DNA from: Cladophialophora immunda
Taxonomy: Eukaryota > Ascomycota > Eurotiomycetes > Chaetothyriales > Herpotrichiellaceae
Length of the DNA: 64,000 bases
Reading direction: 5' to 3'
Assembly (NCBI RefSeq): GCF_000835495.1
Contig: NW_015622541.1
Span: forward strand, 3,038,001-3,102,000
In this document: piece after piece, positions 23,101 to 34,955 of the stretch
How the letters are laid out: every line of letters starts with the position of its first letter
How positions within the stretch are numbered: the stretch's first letter is position 1
The notes under the pieces: generated by a model
Database searches by the model: none
What the model saw: only the letters and a program-made list of their open reading frames with translations
What the model was told of the DNA's origin: nothing
Program-made: the position numbers and the translations under genes

Positions 23101-25025
23101 TCAACGGCCGAGATAATGGGAGAGGCCCTTCAGGCTCATCCAAGCTGTCGTCGATATCACGATCAAGATCTTCGCCTCCGGCCCTTTTAACATCGCAACA
23201 CCAAACATCTCCTCCCAAACAGGGAGCAATGGATGCAAAGTCCAAAAGCTCAACCCAAGCCACGGGCTCCTCGATACGCAAGGATTCCGAACGCAGATCC
23301 AAGTATTTCATAACACACTTTATGGGTGCGGAAGTCAACCAGGAGATTCGCGAAACTGAGAAATTGAAAGACCACAAGCCGTCCCCGAAGCAACGGGTTG
23401 AAAGAGCAAAAGAGTGGGCCCTTTACCATCTTGATATCGACCTGGATGATTTCGTATTCCGCCGCCTCAGCAACACAATATTTCGATATGACAAAGCCAG
23501 TGCCATCGGATACTTACAGATCGCCCAGTCATGTGACAAGAGTCAAGATCGTTTTGGAACGACCGTTGAACTCGCCTCGGCGTATTATCTGAGTTTTCAG
23601 TTTCAGAAGGCGTTTGACACTGTCGGGCCAATTATCGATGAATTGCAGAACCAGCGTAAGAACAATCTGCTCACAAGGGCCACTGAGGCCCATCTATGTG
23701 TCGCCCTCCTCGTGAGGTCACATTGTTTTTTTATGATGGAAAAGCAAAAAGACGCCATCGAGCTCATGGAGGAAAGTCTTCAGATCTGCCCGTCGCAGTC
23801 AGCCGTCCGCTACCAGCTTGTCATACAGCTATGTTGCACGGGCGAGCCACAGGATGCACAAAGGGCCCGAGAGATCTTCACCGAATGGATAATGCTGGCA
23901 GATTCGAACGTGGACAACGGTCCCGGTCCTTATTTCCTTGCCGTAGCTCACAAGAACCCAGTCCTCCTTGCCGGCCTGATTCTAAGCGCCAAGGATCCTG
24001 ACATGCACGATCTAGTCATGGGCGTGCTCAGGGAATGCGTCCACGAGGCTATCGTGTCAGAGAACTTGGATGATCAGAGACTCCTCCAGTTTCTGCAAGG
24101 CCTTGGTTATCGCTCAAGTACAGATGAAGAAGAAAAGGCCCTAGCTGTCGAACTATGGCAGTCCTCAGTCGCGCGCAGCCGCAAAGTAGGTCCTGCCGAA
24201 GACTTTATTGCTTGTTGGAGTTCGCACCTGGCGGCTCAATTCTGTGTCGATAAGGCACTGGAGGACTTTCGGCGGCCCCGTGACTGGTCCGAACAGCAGA
24301 AGAAAACCCTGCTAGCTGCGCTGGATGGCAAAGTCCGCAACCTTCTGCTACCAAAGCACGAGACAATGGGGGTTTACTATACTCCGATGGCGTTTGTTGC
24401 TGCCTTCGCCAAACTTCTCGGCCTAAAAGAAGAATCCCAAAAGATTCTAAAAGAAGACATGGCGAACGCCCTCGAGATCCTGAGCGACAACGATGCAGAA
24501 AACGACCAGGCCGGCCTGGAGCAATTGTTCGAAATCCTACGCTGCTGTGGTGATTTTGAGGGAGCATCGAGTGCATGGTCTTTCTTCGACCGCCGCCCGA
24601 AGAATGCCGAGTCACAGACGTTGGGCACCGAATCCGAATCTAGGACAACTTACCACTACCGCACCATGTGCGATAACTGCGGAGACGACATGAAGAGCTG
24701 TGAAAGAAAGGAGATCTGGCGCTGCAATTATTGTCCCGACCAAGCATTTTGCGGGGATTGCATGGATGTGGTAAAAGCGACAAGTAAGGGGTTTTTCGAC
24801 TGTGGGCAGCACCATGATTTTACATTATTTCAGCACTTTGACTATGACGAGGAGGAAATCCGCAACAGCAATGTTCGAGTTGACTGGAAGCTCGATCGAG
24901 GACCTGATGGTCGAGGCCAGAGGCGGGAAGGGGGCCGCATTGTGGACCTCAGAAAATGGGTCGAGATATTGAGGAAGGACTGGGACATCCCTGAAACATC
25001 GCTTGGAGGAAGAGTGCAGAAGTAA
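20120..25025 (+). CDS. Goodbye-domain STAND NTPase (NOD-like receptor type) with C-terminal ZZ-like zinc finger
   Basis: Three exons (20120-21299, 21404-23016, 23073-25025) give 1581 residues. The N-terminal domain (AWEKASQRFEVDTGISL, then the helical region with DLGSLAWPPTKLCFAAIQIL) matches the fungal Goodbye/NACHT-N type effector domain. A P-loop (FFCGDSGTGKTCLL) is at about residue 324, followed by an NTPase region with an acidic Walker-B-like strand (VLYLFFDNLH). The long C-terminal half is alpha-helical and resembles tetratricopeptide-type repeats. It ends with a cysteine cluster at about nt 24669-24830 (CDNC, then C..C pairs and a distal HH) that resembles a ZZ finger. The second intron (23017-23072) has perfect sites. 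The first (21300-21403, donor GTATTC) is required to bridge a frame change just after the P-loop. If it is not spliced, the gene is frameshifted. Proteins of this architecture are thought to act in non-self recognition and regulated cell death. Confidence 0.8.
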
Positions 25026-25181
25026 CAGCGTCAATGAACTGTCTGCTGTGGGCTATCTTTATCCATATATGGATCTACGGCTAGGTGAAATACTTACAGA
25101 AACAGTTGAACAGTCGAAACAGCAAACCTCACCACACCGGCAAGTAGACTAGAAAAGGAGTCGCCCCCCCCCTCCCCCGGG
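25026..25181. other. convergent spacer
   Basis: 156 bases between the stop codons of the STAND gene and the orphan minus-strand gene. A C-run is present at about 25164-25180. Confidence 0.4.
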
Positions 25182-25843
25182 TCAAGGCTGCCCAACAATG
25201 AACTGGCCGCAGATGTTGGCGCCGACAATCCCATTCACGGTCGCCACGCCCCCGTTGATGCTGATGGAGCCCCTCTTGGTGGCGTTGATGGCCGGGCCGC
25301 TTGCTCCCACCGTGACCATCGGGACCTTGACCTGTCTGAGGACGATTTCCGCGCAGGTCAAGTTGCTGGCATCGCTGTCGGGCGGCGTCATGTCCTCCTC
25401 CTCCTCCTGGGCCACACTGCCCTCGACTCCCGATTCTAGCCGGTCGCAGCATGTCAGAATCAATCTTGTTGCAAGGGTAATGAATACATGTCTTTGTTTT
25501 TTTTTTGTTTTTGCTTTTTTAGGGGGAGGGCAGGGCCTGACCTGGATGTGAATTCATGGAGTTGTCCGACTCGAAGCTCGTGGTGCCCGAATCGTGCAGG
25601 CTTCTCGTCAGGGCCAGAGAGTTGTTCACGTCGTCGGCGTATTTGGGGGCGTCGTGGTAGCCGTACCGCGCGTGGGCGTTGGCGTAGGCGGCTTCGGCGT
25701 CTCGAGTCTTTTGTACCGGGATGTAACACGTCAGTCGGTTTCCTTCCTTCACGACTATGCATCCATTACAGATAGAGAGAGAGAGAGAGACAACTTGCCT
25801 TTGGTGGTGGTGCAGTTTGCTTGGTGCGGTGATAGCTAGGCAT
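25182..25843 (-). CDS. hypothetical 154-residue protein, probable GC-AG intron
   Basis: Model of three exons (25799-25843, 25542-25707, 25182-25435) with in-frame total of 154 residues. The family is not recognised. The N-terminus is basic and Pro-rich (MPSYHRTKQTAPPPK), the middle is rich in Ala, Tyr, Ser and Asp, and an acidic run (EEEE) precedes a C-terminal half with a regular alternating pattern (VPMVTVGASGPAINATKRG, then GGVATVNGIVGANICGQ) that looks like beta strands. Intron 1 (25708-25798) has a GC donor (GCAAGT), the accepted minor donor class, and contains a (GA) microsatellite. No GT donor keeps the frame. Intron 2 (25436-25541) is canonical. No signal peptide or membrane segment is seen. 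It lies inside the STAND-gene island, which suggests an accessory, lineage-restricted gene. Confidence 0.5.
25771..25791. repeat. (GA)n microsatellite
   Basis: About eight consecutive GA units inside predicted intron 1 of the orphan gene; read on the gene strand it is a CT-rich intron tract. Confidence 0.8.
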
Positions 25844-28331
25844 TTTCCTTCGGGGCGGGGGAGATGATAGACGGCTCGATCCCTCAGCCCATATATTCGT
25901 GACAATCGACAGCTGGAAGAAGAGTGTGCACGGGGGGAGGTGTGAGGGCGAGGGCAGTATATCGAACAAGCAATTGGACTTTTGTAGCCTCGAAGTCTCA
26001 AGCCCATCCAAGACACATGTTGTGGGCCTTTTATGAAGTTTGAACCCTCCAAGCCTTCTCGTCCAAGCTCCCCCCGCCGGGTACTAGAACTGGAAAGGAC
26101 GATTGACGGGGTTTAGAGTGTGACCAGATCTGCCTCTACCTCGCTCCCCCCAGTCGGTTGATGTACCCCCCCAGGCATCAGCTTCGGGGAGGGGGGAGGG
26201 GGGAGGGGGGGCTTTTGCCCGGCGCTTCGTTTATCACGTCGATTGGCTGCGTGCCCCCAGCCACTGAATCTTGCCGGAAGCGCTAGGGCCTGGCTGGTCA
26301 AGTTAGGTTGTACCACCTGTCTTGCGGCCGTGCGGTTGACGCAGGAAGACGGGGTTGCGAGCCTGCAACTTGTAGCCGAGCGATATGTGAACTAGAGGGT
26401 ACACCGCACACGCAGTGACAGTCTCGCCTCCCAGGACTCGTCTGGCATCTCGGGCCCATCCCAGGACAACCAGGGTCGAAGAGAGGTCGCTAGAGCGGAA
26501 ATGGACGAGCGATACTGAAGAAGGAGCCTGCTCTGTGCTCCTTAGCGCTTCGGCAGCGCGTAATGGTTCACAAGAATAGCAAACAAGCAACAAGGCGCAA
26601 GCGGGATTTGAGATGTACTGGAAAAAGGTGGCGCGCGCTCACCCCGAGTGTCTTCCGGAGTACCTTTTCTACCCCCTCCCAAGTCACCTAAGTCACCCTC
26701 TCTAGCCTCAATCCAGGAGCGAATGAATGAACCCAACAGACCAAGCGGCAGCAAATCATCTGGTAAGGTTTTCCTATCCCCCCCCCCTGTTCAAAGCCTG
26801 GGTGCTAGCTCAATGGTGCATGCCATGCAGGCAGAAGCCTCTGCTCGTTACGAAGACGCACTGGTGTCAATTGGCGAGGAAGGGATGATTCATCGAATCC
26901 TCGATTCCGGGTGATCGAAGCAGACAGATCTGGAATCAATGTCGAGGCCTTACAGTAAACCCCTGCCCATCGTCCAGTGGCCGTCTCAAGCCTTCCCTGG
27001 TCGGAATATTGAAGTATATATGAACACCATACCAGATGCTCTATACGGGAAGGACAAAAAGAAAAACACTCATAGCGTCGCTCGTGAAGAACCAAATCAT
27101 GAATGTCCCACGTGCGCGCGGTGGATTCCGACGATGGCCAGAGTAGATAGGGGGGAGGGGCCGAATGCGAACAGCTCGTGGGCACCTGTCAAATTGCTCG
27201 GCTACCGGGCAAGTGGTCTCTGCAGGCTAGATATCTGCATGTCAGCCAAGTGTGCTAATAGGCGAGACAAGGGGGAGGAGGCACAACGACAGACTGGCGA
27301 TCAGATAGATGTACTCCGTATGAGAGACCCAATCCTAGCGTTGTTGCTTCGATGATTGGACGCGAGTGGGCGGCTTCGGAATGAACACGGTTCGCCCACG
27401 CTGTTCTCGACGTTCCATTGTTGTTAATAGTCACTGCGCGCGTGCTCCAATGAGACAAACAGTATCTGTGCTTTCCTATACGATGACAACGAGGCTGCGC
27501 GGTGTACGGCACTCGCAACTTTGGCAGACCCATTTACGCCCACACCATCCACATGCCCCGGCTGGCCTTTGTCCACGCGTGAGTATTCGTCGCGAGTTTA
27601 TCCATTTCCAGGCTGAGCTCTAAGCGCTTCGTTGGGAGGGTACCAAGTGGGGTTTCCCATGCCGACTCCTGTCCTGAGTTGTCGGTGAATGTCAGAGATG
27701 TCGGAGAGCTAACATGTGATGTGACGCTCTTGCCTGATTGCAGTTCGGTAGGTAGGTTCGCAACTTCACCCTCTACCTCCCTTTCGATCCAGGTGGGTAC
27801 TAGACTCTGCTCAGCATTCAGCCCAATTCGCGGTCGAAATTCGCTGCGGCGCGCAGAGTCATTCCCCCCGTCTTTGAGGGCTCCTTCTCTCCCACCCATG
27901 CAAGCATGACGACCTCGTCCTCGATGTTCGGGAAACGGGGTGGGTGTGTCATTAGCTTCAGAGCGTGTCGTTTTGCCGGCTCGTCCATGGCAGGGTGGTG
28001 CGTGGTGTGTGCGACGACACTGGGCCTGGTGGCTGGACCGCAACTGGATGTGCGGCCGGACGAGCGAGGTTTCGGAAAAGAGTCGAGTCTAGAACAAACA
28101 GCCTTGACCAACGGAAGATGCAAAGTTGCAGCGGCTGGAAATATTGGCACTCTGCAATCGTGTCGAACGAGTCGAAGCAGAAGGACCCTTTTGGCTCCAC
28201 GCTCCTCAGGGTCCACGGCGGGAACATTCAACGCTCGGCGCACCGCTATCCACATGGTCACCGTCCGAAAGAACTAGTCCGCGTATTTGATGGCAACAAG
28301 TTTGTAGATTCGTGGTAAATGAGCCAAGACC
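25844..28331. other. 2.5-kb gene-poor region between the two STAND-type genes
   Basis: No recognisable gene. It holds a G-rich tract (26187-26212), a possible spliced 39-codon frame (ATG 26723, donor after 26762, acceptor near 26837, stop 26914), and two minus-strand frames at 27534-28010 with protein-like but unmatched composition (PRFPNIEDEVVMLAWVGEKE, then EREVEGEVANLPTELQSGK) lying in different phases. These may be a decayed or lineage-specific gene. None has enough support to annotate as CDS. Confidence 0.4.
26187..26212 (+). repeat. G-run array (GGGGGGA)n, potential G-quadruplex
   Basis: Four G-runs of four to seven bases separated by single A residues, matching the simple G-quadruplex pattern with one-base loops. 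It lies in non-coding DNA upstream of the orphan gene. Confidence 0.75.
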
Positions 28332-31300
28332 TCATCGCTGGATGACTCCGTAAGAAGTATGACTACCTGGTTTGTCCAACAATTCCTCACCACGCTCCCC
28401 GCTGAATCTATATATCAACACAGCTCCAGATCCAACGGCGGTGCCTATCCTCGTTGCCGAGATCATGACGGAATGAGATGGCCTATATTCTGGAGGTAGC
28501 CGTATACGGCTCTCAGAATCATAGGTTATCCACACGTTGTCTGGACTCAATCCCCAGCCCTGCCATTGTGGTTTCTGAAGCTTTGTTGCGATCGGATCCG
28601 TACATGTTAACGTTGGTTTCAGAATGAGAGTGCCGATGTTGGTGTTAAGATGTACGCCAGTAGCCTCAAATGAGATGTGGCGCAGTGGTCTGCCAATGTC
28701 CAGTGTCTGCAGGCAGACACCACTGCTCAGATCCCAGATCTTGACCGTCTTATCATATGACGCTGAGGCGAGCCGGGTAGAATCGTGCGAGAAGGCCATC
28801 GAGCTGACCGAGGTACCATGGCCCTCAAGTGTGTGTAAGCAAGCGCCACTTCTTAAATCCCAAATCTTGACTGTGTGATCCTCTGAAGCTAAGGCAAGCT
28901 GTAAGTCATGCGAGAAGGCCACCGAGCAGAGCCCGCCACCGTGGACCTTAAAAGTTTGCAGACATACGCCGTTACCTGTATCCCAGATCTTTAATGTCCC
29001 GTCAATTGTTTTTGAGGAGAGTAACGTTGAGTTAGGTGAAAAGGCCACCGAAAGAACCCCGTCGGAACCGGTAGCGCCAATAAGTGTCCGTAGGCAAATG
29101 CCACTACTCGTATCCCAGATTTTAACTGTCTTATCATATGATGCTGAGGCGAGCTGGGTCGAGTTGGATGAGAAGGCAACTGAAAGGACCCAGAAAGAGT
29201 GGCCCTCGAGTGTGTGTAGGCGAGCGCCGCTCCTGGTCTCCCAGATCTTAGCTGTCTTGTCTCTCGAAGCTGAAGCGAGCTGGGTAGAGTCGAACGAGAA
29301 GGCTACCGACTCGACTCTCGCACGGTGGCCCTTAAGTGTCTGTAGGCAGACACCACTACTCGTATCCCAGATCTTGACTGTCCGATCAGTGGACACAGAG
29401 GCGAGCATGGTTGAGTCGGGTGAGAGGATCAACGAGTAGACTCCGCTATAGTGGCCCTGGAACGTCTGCTGAGATAGATTACTGTCTATATCCCAAATTT
29501 TAACTGTACCGTCCCATGAGCCCGAGGCCAGCCAGGTTGAGTCGGGTGAAAGGGCCACGGACATAACCCAGTTGGAATGGCCACTGAGTGTCTTTAGGCA
29601 TACACCACTAGTCGTATCCCAGATCTTAACTGTCCGATCATGTGATACTGAGGCGAGTCGGGTTGAGTCAAGTGAAAAGGCCACTGACTCGACCGGATCG
29701 TTGTGGCCCTCAAGTGTCTGTAGGCAAGCATCACTTCTTAGATTCCAGACCTTGAATGTGTCATCCGTATATAGTATAGCGAGTCGCATCGAGTCGTGCG
29801 AGAAGACTGCAGTTTTAAGCAGAATAGAGACCTTTTGCTCCTGTAGACAAATGCCACTGCTCAAATTCAAGATTTTGAGTGTCTCAGAGCCAGCCGACGT
29901 CGCAACTCGGGTCAAGTCAGTTGAGAAGGCCAACAGGTAGCATTCGTCAGCTTCCCATAGTGTCTCGAGGCATTCGCCACTAATAGTATCCCACTTCTTA
30001 ATCGTCTTATCCGACCCTGAGAAGAGTTGGGCTGAGTCAGGTGAGAAGACCACTGAGCTGACTGACTCAAGGTGCTCATAAATGTGCAAGCAAGTGCCTT
30101 TAGTCACATCCCAGACCTTGATAGTGCCACGTTTCGACGCGGAGGCGAGCCGAGCCGAGTCGTGGGAGAAGACCATCGAGTTGATTTCCCCATAATCACC
30201 CTCTAGTGTTCTGAGGCGGGTGCCGCTTTTCACATCCCAGATTTCGACCATCCTGATCATCATGATCGGTTTTCTGCGGTCTCTGCTATTACCAAGCAAT
30301 GCTGAGGCGATCCAGGTCGAGTCGGGTGAGATGGCCACCAAGTTGACCACATCGGAGCACTCCAGCGTCTGGAGACAGGCGCTCCACTCTCTCATATGCG
30401 GCGTTGCCGTAATCCATTTGGGCTCTTCGTGCTCGAAAACCCCCCTTATCAAACTGTGCTCTGGACTAAATGCAAGTGCAGACACATATACCTGCAGCGG
30501 AAATAGCTCTATTGCCTGCTTGTGAGACATGATAAATCGGCGCGCATCTCGAACTACGTCGAGCAGCGCAGATGTGGCTGCATTTGCCTAGGTAATATCA
30601 GCGTCTGCTATTAGCAAAGAGTACTGGTGAGGTAGGTTTACCTTGAGGAGAGTTTCGAGTTTCGATATTGCCGGTATCCGTTCCGGGAGACCTCTGCAAA
30701 GGCTCAGGGCCTCAAGCCAATAGAGGTAGTAGCCCTTTATGAACTTGTCGACGGATGCACCCGTACGGAGATCGTTTTTCGCGTTCTCAGAAGGATCACA
30801 GTCGAGTAGATGGTCAATCCAATAGACACATGAATATCGTTGTGAAGATAGCGGATCTGGACTGGGTCGTTTGACCTTGTCAATGGGGAATCCGGGAGCC
30901 TTTAAGCCGTAGATGTCACGTCGAAGTTGTTGGGACATGACCTGCAGTGATCGTGAGAAGATAGCATGATGTACCCGTTGTATCCCAGCAGGAAAGATCT
31001 CATTCTTTGCATCTTGGACTAAAAAGTCTTTCGCCGACTGATGAACGAAGGTGATTGTGCGTTCTCGGAGCGTCAGAAAAGAGCCACAACGCGCTATGAT
31101 CTCCGACAGGGCTTTGTCTCCTCCCGGAATGCCATCGGACAAGTCTACAAATGATGCTAACTCGTCCAACGTGATGTCCCGGTACACCGCCGAAATGACA
31201 GCCAGGATTTGTTTGGAACGTTCGGCATGCTCTGACGTCTTGATTTCTTCTAACATTCGCCCATAGAATTCATTGAGTCCAGGTGGAAACGCCTCGACCC

Positions 31301-33020
31301 TTTTCTGAGCCTCCCACGCCGAGCTTTCGGAGAGTTTCTGGCAGACCAAAGCGACCCACAGGAAGGTGCCCTTTGCGTTTGACAATAAATATTGCTGGAC
31401 ATAATCCTGCGTGATATTATCATATTCCAAGCGCAAGGCTAATTGGTCGACCTTGAACTGAATGTATGAGGCAACGGCGGCAGAGACGGACTGTTCATTA
31501 AGCTCGAGACTTAGCGACAACCCCTGCGTCGTAGTGTTGAGATATCTCTCAATGCTAGGCCAGTTCCGACTTGAGACAATCCACTTAACACGAGATGACA
31601 CAGACGACATCTGCACGACAAATTCCAAGAGCTTCGGCAAGTCTGTCATGCATTCATCGAGCGCATCGACTATCAGATAGGTGCTGTGCAGGCTCTTGTC
31701 TTGTAAAATGTTGGCAAAGATCGTAGACAAAGCAATCCAGGCATTGGGATCCTCGAATAGCGCTTTGCCTGCGTGAACGTGCTTTTCTTGTAAATGTGAC
31801 ACGAGCGACGGCTGCTGATCGACAAGCATATATAATAGACCTCGTAGCACTGCAACAGCATTGTTGATTCGCGGGTCGGTAGCCTGACAGAAGAAATAGG
31901 ACAGAAGAGCCATCTTAGCTATTGATTTGTCCAGCTCATTTATTGCGCCACAGAGCAGCATCGTCTTGCCCTTGCCGGGATGGCCCTTGATCCATAGAAG
32001 TGAGCCCAGCTGGGCGCTACGCCACTGATTGAACTCGGGGTTTTCAAGGATCCATCGGTACGAATCCTCCAGCAAGCCACCCTTGCTGGCCTCAATGCGC
32101 TTTTTGTCATCGCGTGGATCGGTAAGACGTAAATGTTGGATACACGTCGCCTGATTCTCGATCTCTTGCTGGAGCCTTTCGAAAGCATTAGTCATCCCTT
32201 CGCCATATCGAAGGTGGATGTTAACGCCAAAAATGCCCAGCAGAGAGTACGCTTTATCTTCTTCGAGCTTGGTTTGGCGAGGATTACTCCAGGAGAACCG
32301 ATCATTAACGCTGAACTGCGATAGCCGGGTTCCTTGAAGCGCTAGCTCAGGAATCGCAGTGATCTCGTGAATCAGTCGCTCCCTAGAGCTTTTGTCACCA
32401 AGGTACTTTCCTTCCTTCGAGAAAAACTTGACTGATCTTGGGGCGAGAAGCTCTTGGAGCGTCCAGCCTCGAGTGAACCATTTGCTTTTCCGCAGTTGAG
32501 ATTCCACCGGTGGCAGATTATGCTTCTCCTTAGTGCCGACTGATCCCCGGCCAAGGAGCCACGGGAGCCCTAGTATCCAGCCCCAAAGGACCCATACCAG
32601 GAGCATCCCCTGCCAGGAAGTCCACTCCCATGCCCATGTTGTGTACGGGGCCTTATCGTTGCTGCTAGACAAGGAGATAGACACATCTGCTAGATAAACG
32701 TAGCAGTGCTCGGCATCACGGTACCAGCGAAACATTGAGTTGATAGCGTGCTGGAGCTCGGCTGCGTTCTTCTTGTCGATGCAACAGGTGTCAATCCAAA
32801 AGTACTGCAAGTCATCCTGCCTAGCCTGTTCTCCACAGAATCTGATCTTCTCATAGCCAAGCTTATCCTTCCCAGTGCCACTTTCCATCTCTTCAAAGGT
32901 AACCTCCTCGGTGTCTAATCCCCATGTGTGCGAGAGAATGGCATAGGGAGGGATCTGATCGCCGTCGCCGAAGTTTTTGAAGCTGAATTCGCCGGTCTCG
33001 CTGCATTGCAGAAGACGCAT
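28332..33020 (-). CDS. HET-NACHT-WD40 protein (HNWD-like, fungal NOD-like receptor)
   Basis: Two exons (30642-33020, 28332-30587; 54-nt intron with donor GTAAAC and acceptor CCTAG) give 1544 residues. The start at 33020 is chosen because MRLLQCSETGEF is the standard HET opening. An upstream in-frame ATG (33164) adds a Pro-rich leader. The HET domain shows PPYAILSHTWG, WIDTCCID and KSKWFTRGWTLQELLAP. A NACHT NTPase follows with P-loop KGHPGKGKTMLL at about residue 345 and Walker B YLIVDALDEC. The second exon encodes 13-14 WD40 units of 42 residues, most with VKIWD at the end. This is the architecture of the Podospora HET-D/E/R incompatibility proteins, in which WD repeats sense non-self and HET triggers cell death. 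Here the repeats are clearly diverged from one another. A Trp-rich hydrophobic insert (about residues 135-157) interrupts the HET domain. Confidence 0.92.
28700..30270 (-). repeat. array of 126-nt WD40-encoding repeats
   Basis: Within the HET-NACHT-WD40 gene a 126-nt unit recurs about 13 times. The segment complementary to 'ATCCCAGATCTTGACTGT' or near variants recurs at 126-129-nt spacing (for example near 28734, 28860, 29109, 29364 and 29619). Units are similar but not identical at DNA level. Confidence 0.85.
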
Positions 33021-34955
33021 TTCTATAAGGTGAGTGGGATGCCACCGAGTGCTGAGCGGGGGCGGGGGAATCGGAGGAGGGACGGCAAGCGGCAGCTTGT
33101 TGTTGGACGAGGAGATCTCATCAGGCTGGCGAGGGTAATAAGCTTGTAGGACAAACGATGGCAAAGATTCGACTGTGCTGCCGTGTTGTCACCCGCATCT
33201 CAAGGTGATTGAGGCTGCAAAACGGATGGGCGGTAAGGCCAGCGGGCAGAATGTAGCGTCCTCACGACGTCCAGCAGAAAGTCGACGGTCGGACGGTACC
33301 TTCCTCCAGGCAGCAGCAGGGCACACTTAGCAACAACAACAACTGAGAGTGAGCCCGGAACTTGTGAAAACCCCCAGACTGGCAACCCAGGGGCCAAGTT
33401 GTAGGAACCTTCACAGCCTTGCCTCGTATGGCCCTGCTCACGATATTCACTACGCGCCTCAGGGCTCGCCAAGCCGAGCTCAGGATTGCACAGCCACAGC
33501 ACAGGATGGCTCAAGTCATTCAGACACCACGTTACTCAGGACAATCAGCATCGGCCAACGAATGGCCATTCCGTCCCTGACAAGCTAGCTACTTTTGAGA
33601 AATATTGGATGTTCGCGTATGTTGCCATGCGCGCTTCATCGTCACCTGTTCAGCTATAGGGCCAATCCCTTGCCCTGTTCGCCAGCTATCGGTCGAAACG
33701 CTCATATTCGAAACTTCCTATCCATCCCAGAGAACTGATTGCGTGGATTGTCATTCGGAGGAACAGACGTCTCCTCCGACTCGGCCTCTTCAACACTTCA
33801 ACCCAGCTTCTTGCGGCGCAAGCCTTTTCAGCGACGATGGAATCGCGAATTTCACGAAATTACAGCTCAGGGGAATTCTTGAATGTCCCTAGTGCCATCC
33901 GCCTTGTCTTCCTGGGTTGCTGGATAATTGGACTTCCATTTCAGGGCATTTGACCTCGGCAGAGTGAGCCGCTCACCGCCTAAATTCATGGGCAGCAACA
34001 GCCAGAGAGATGGTAAGTGGTGACAAGCAATCTGTAACAGTGGCCCGAATGCCTGCATTTCTGAACATGGAATAACCCACCTCGACAGATCCTTGTCGCC
34101 GACGACCGAAGTCATTGCGCCTTTGCCCAGGTGTCCAGAGAGACAAACCCCGCGAATCGGAAGTGCTGGCCATCTCCATGCTGCCCATCACCTTTCATAA
34201 AGCTCTAGTGCAAACCGATGTTCGAGTTGCATCGGAGCCTGCATCGCTTGGATAATGTACGTTCGGTGTGCCGGCACTCCGAGCGTGCGAGAGCGAGCGG
34301 CACTGAGTATATACCAACAGTCGAGGATTACAAAGGAACGCGCGGCAATGGGGTGGGTCTGATGGCCTCTCCCGCATTTGATAACCCCAGATTGCACGCC
34401 TATGGATTTGGGGTAGACGGCAGCAAGGGCGTGGAGGCGTTGCTGAAGGATCAGATACAAAGGCAGCTGCTTCTATCCCTTCTGGTGAAGCTCTCTGACC
34501 AAATGTAAGACTTCTATGTACAACCCAAGTAGGACACAGAAAATCCTCTTGCATGTGGCAACTGAAGGGGATGAAAGCGACCCATCTGGTGCGGTTAATA
34601 TCTCGAGACCTAGCTGTGCGTTCTCCGCTCCTCGTTTTACCCATCATGTCTCGTACCGCCGTCCTGACTCAGATACGTCTCGGTCATGACTTCTCGAGCA
34701 CGCCCTTTCGCGCTCCACCCCCAAGTTTTGGCGCCAAATGGAACCGCGGGGGACTCGGTTAACCTATACAGGCAGCAGAGCCCAACAGAGGAACATTCCG
34801 TGGCTCAAGAATATATAGATCTGCGTCTATACCTCGTGGCTGCCCATGTATTGGAGAGGGGAGGGGACGAACCTTCGCCATCTTTTCTTAAGGCATTTTG
34901 TGTTTGCACCCTTTTTGCAACTTCCCAAAAAAAAGTCAATAGAGAGTTTTCAACC
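33021..34955. other. intergenic, right border of the STAND-gene island; promoter of the sugar transporter
   Basis: No gene recognised in about 1.9 kb. The part next to the transporter has a TATA-like run (AATATATAGA, about 34810) and GC-rich CreA-type SYGGRG sequences (GCGGGG near 34745, GAGGGG repeats near 34855), which would fit glucose repression. Frames at 34195-34647 (-) and 34686-34920 (+) are not supported. Confidence 0.45.

Noticed and set aside
26800..26910. tRNA-like A box (TAGCTCAATGGT) followed by GATTCATCGAATCC
   Set aside because: No acceptor-stem pairing, spacing to a B box is wrong and no cloverleaf can be drawn. No tRNA gene was found in the window.
30588..30641. two separate genes for the HET-NACHT and WD40 halves
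   Set aside because: The stop codon of the first frame lies inside a 54-nt intron with good splice sites; joining gives the known HET-NACHT-WD40 architecture in frame.
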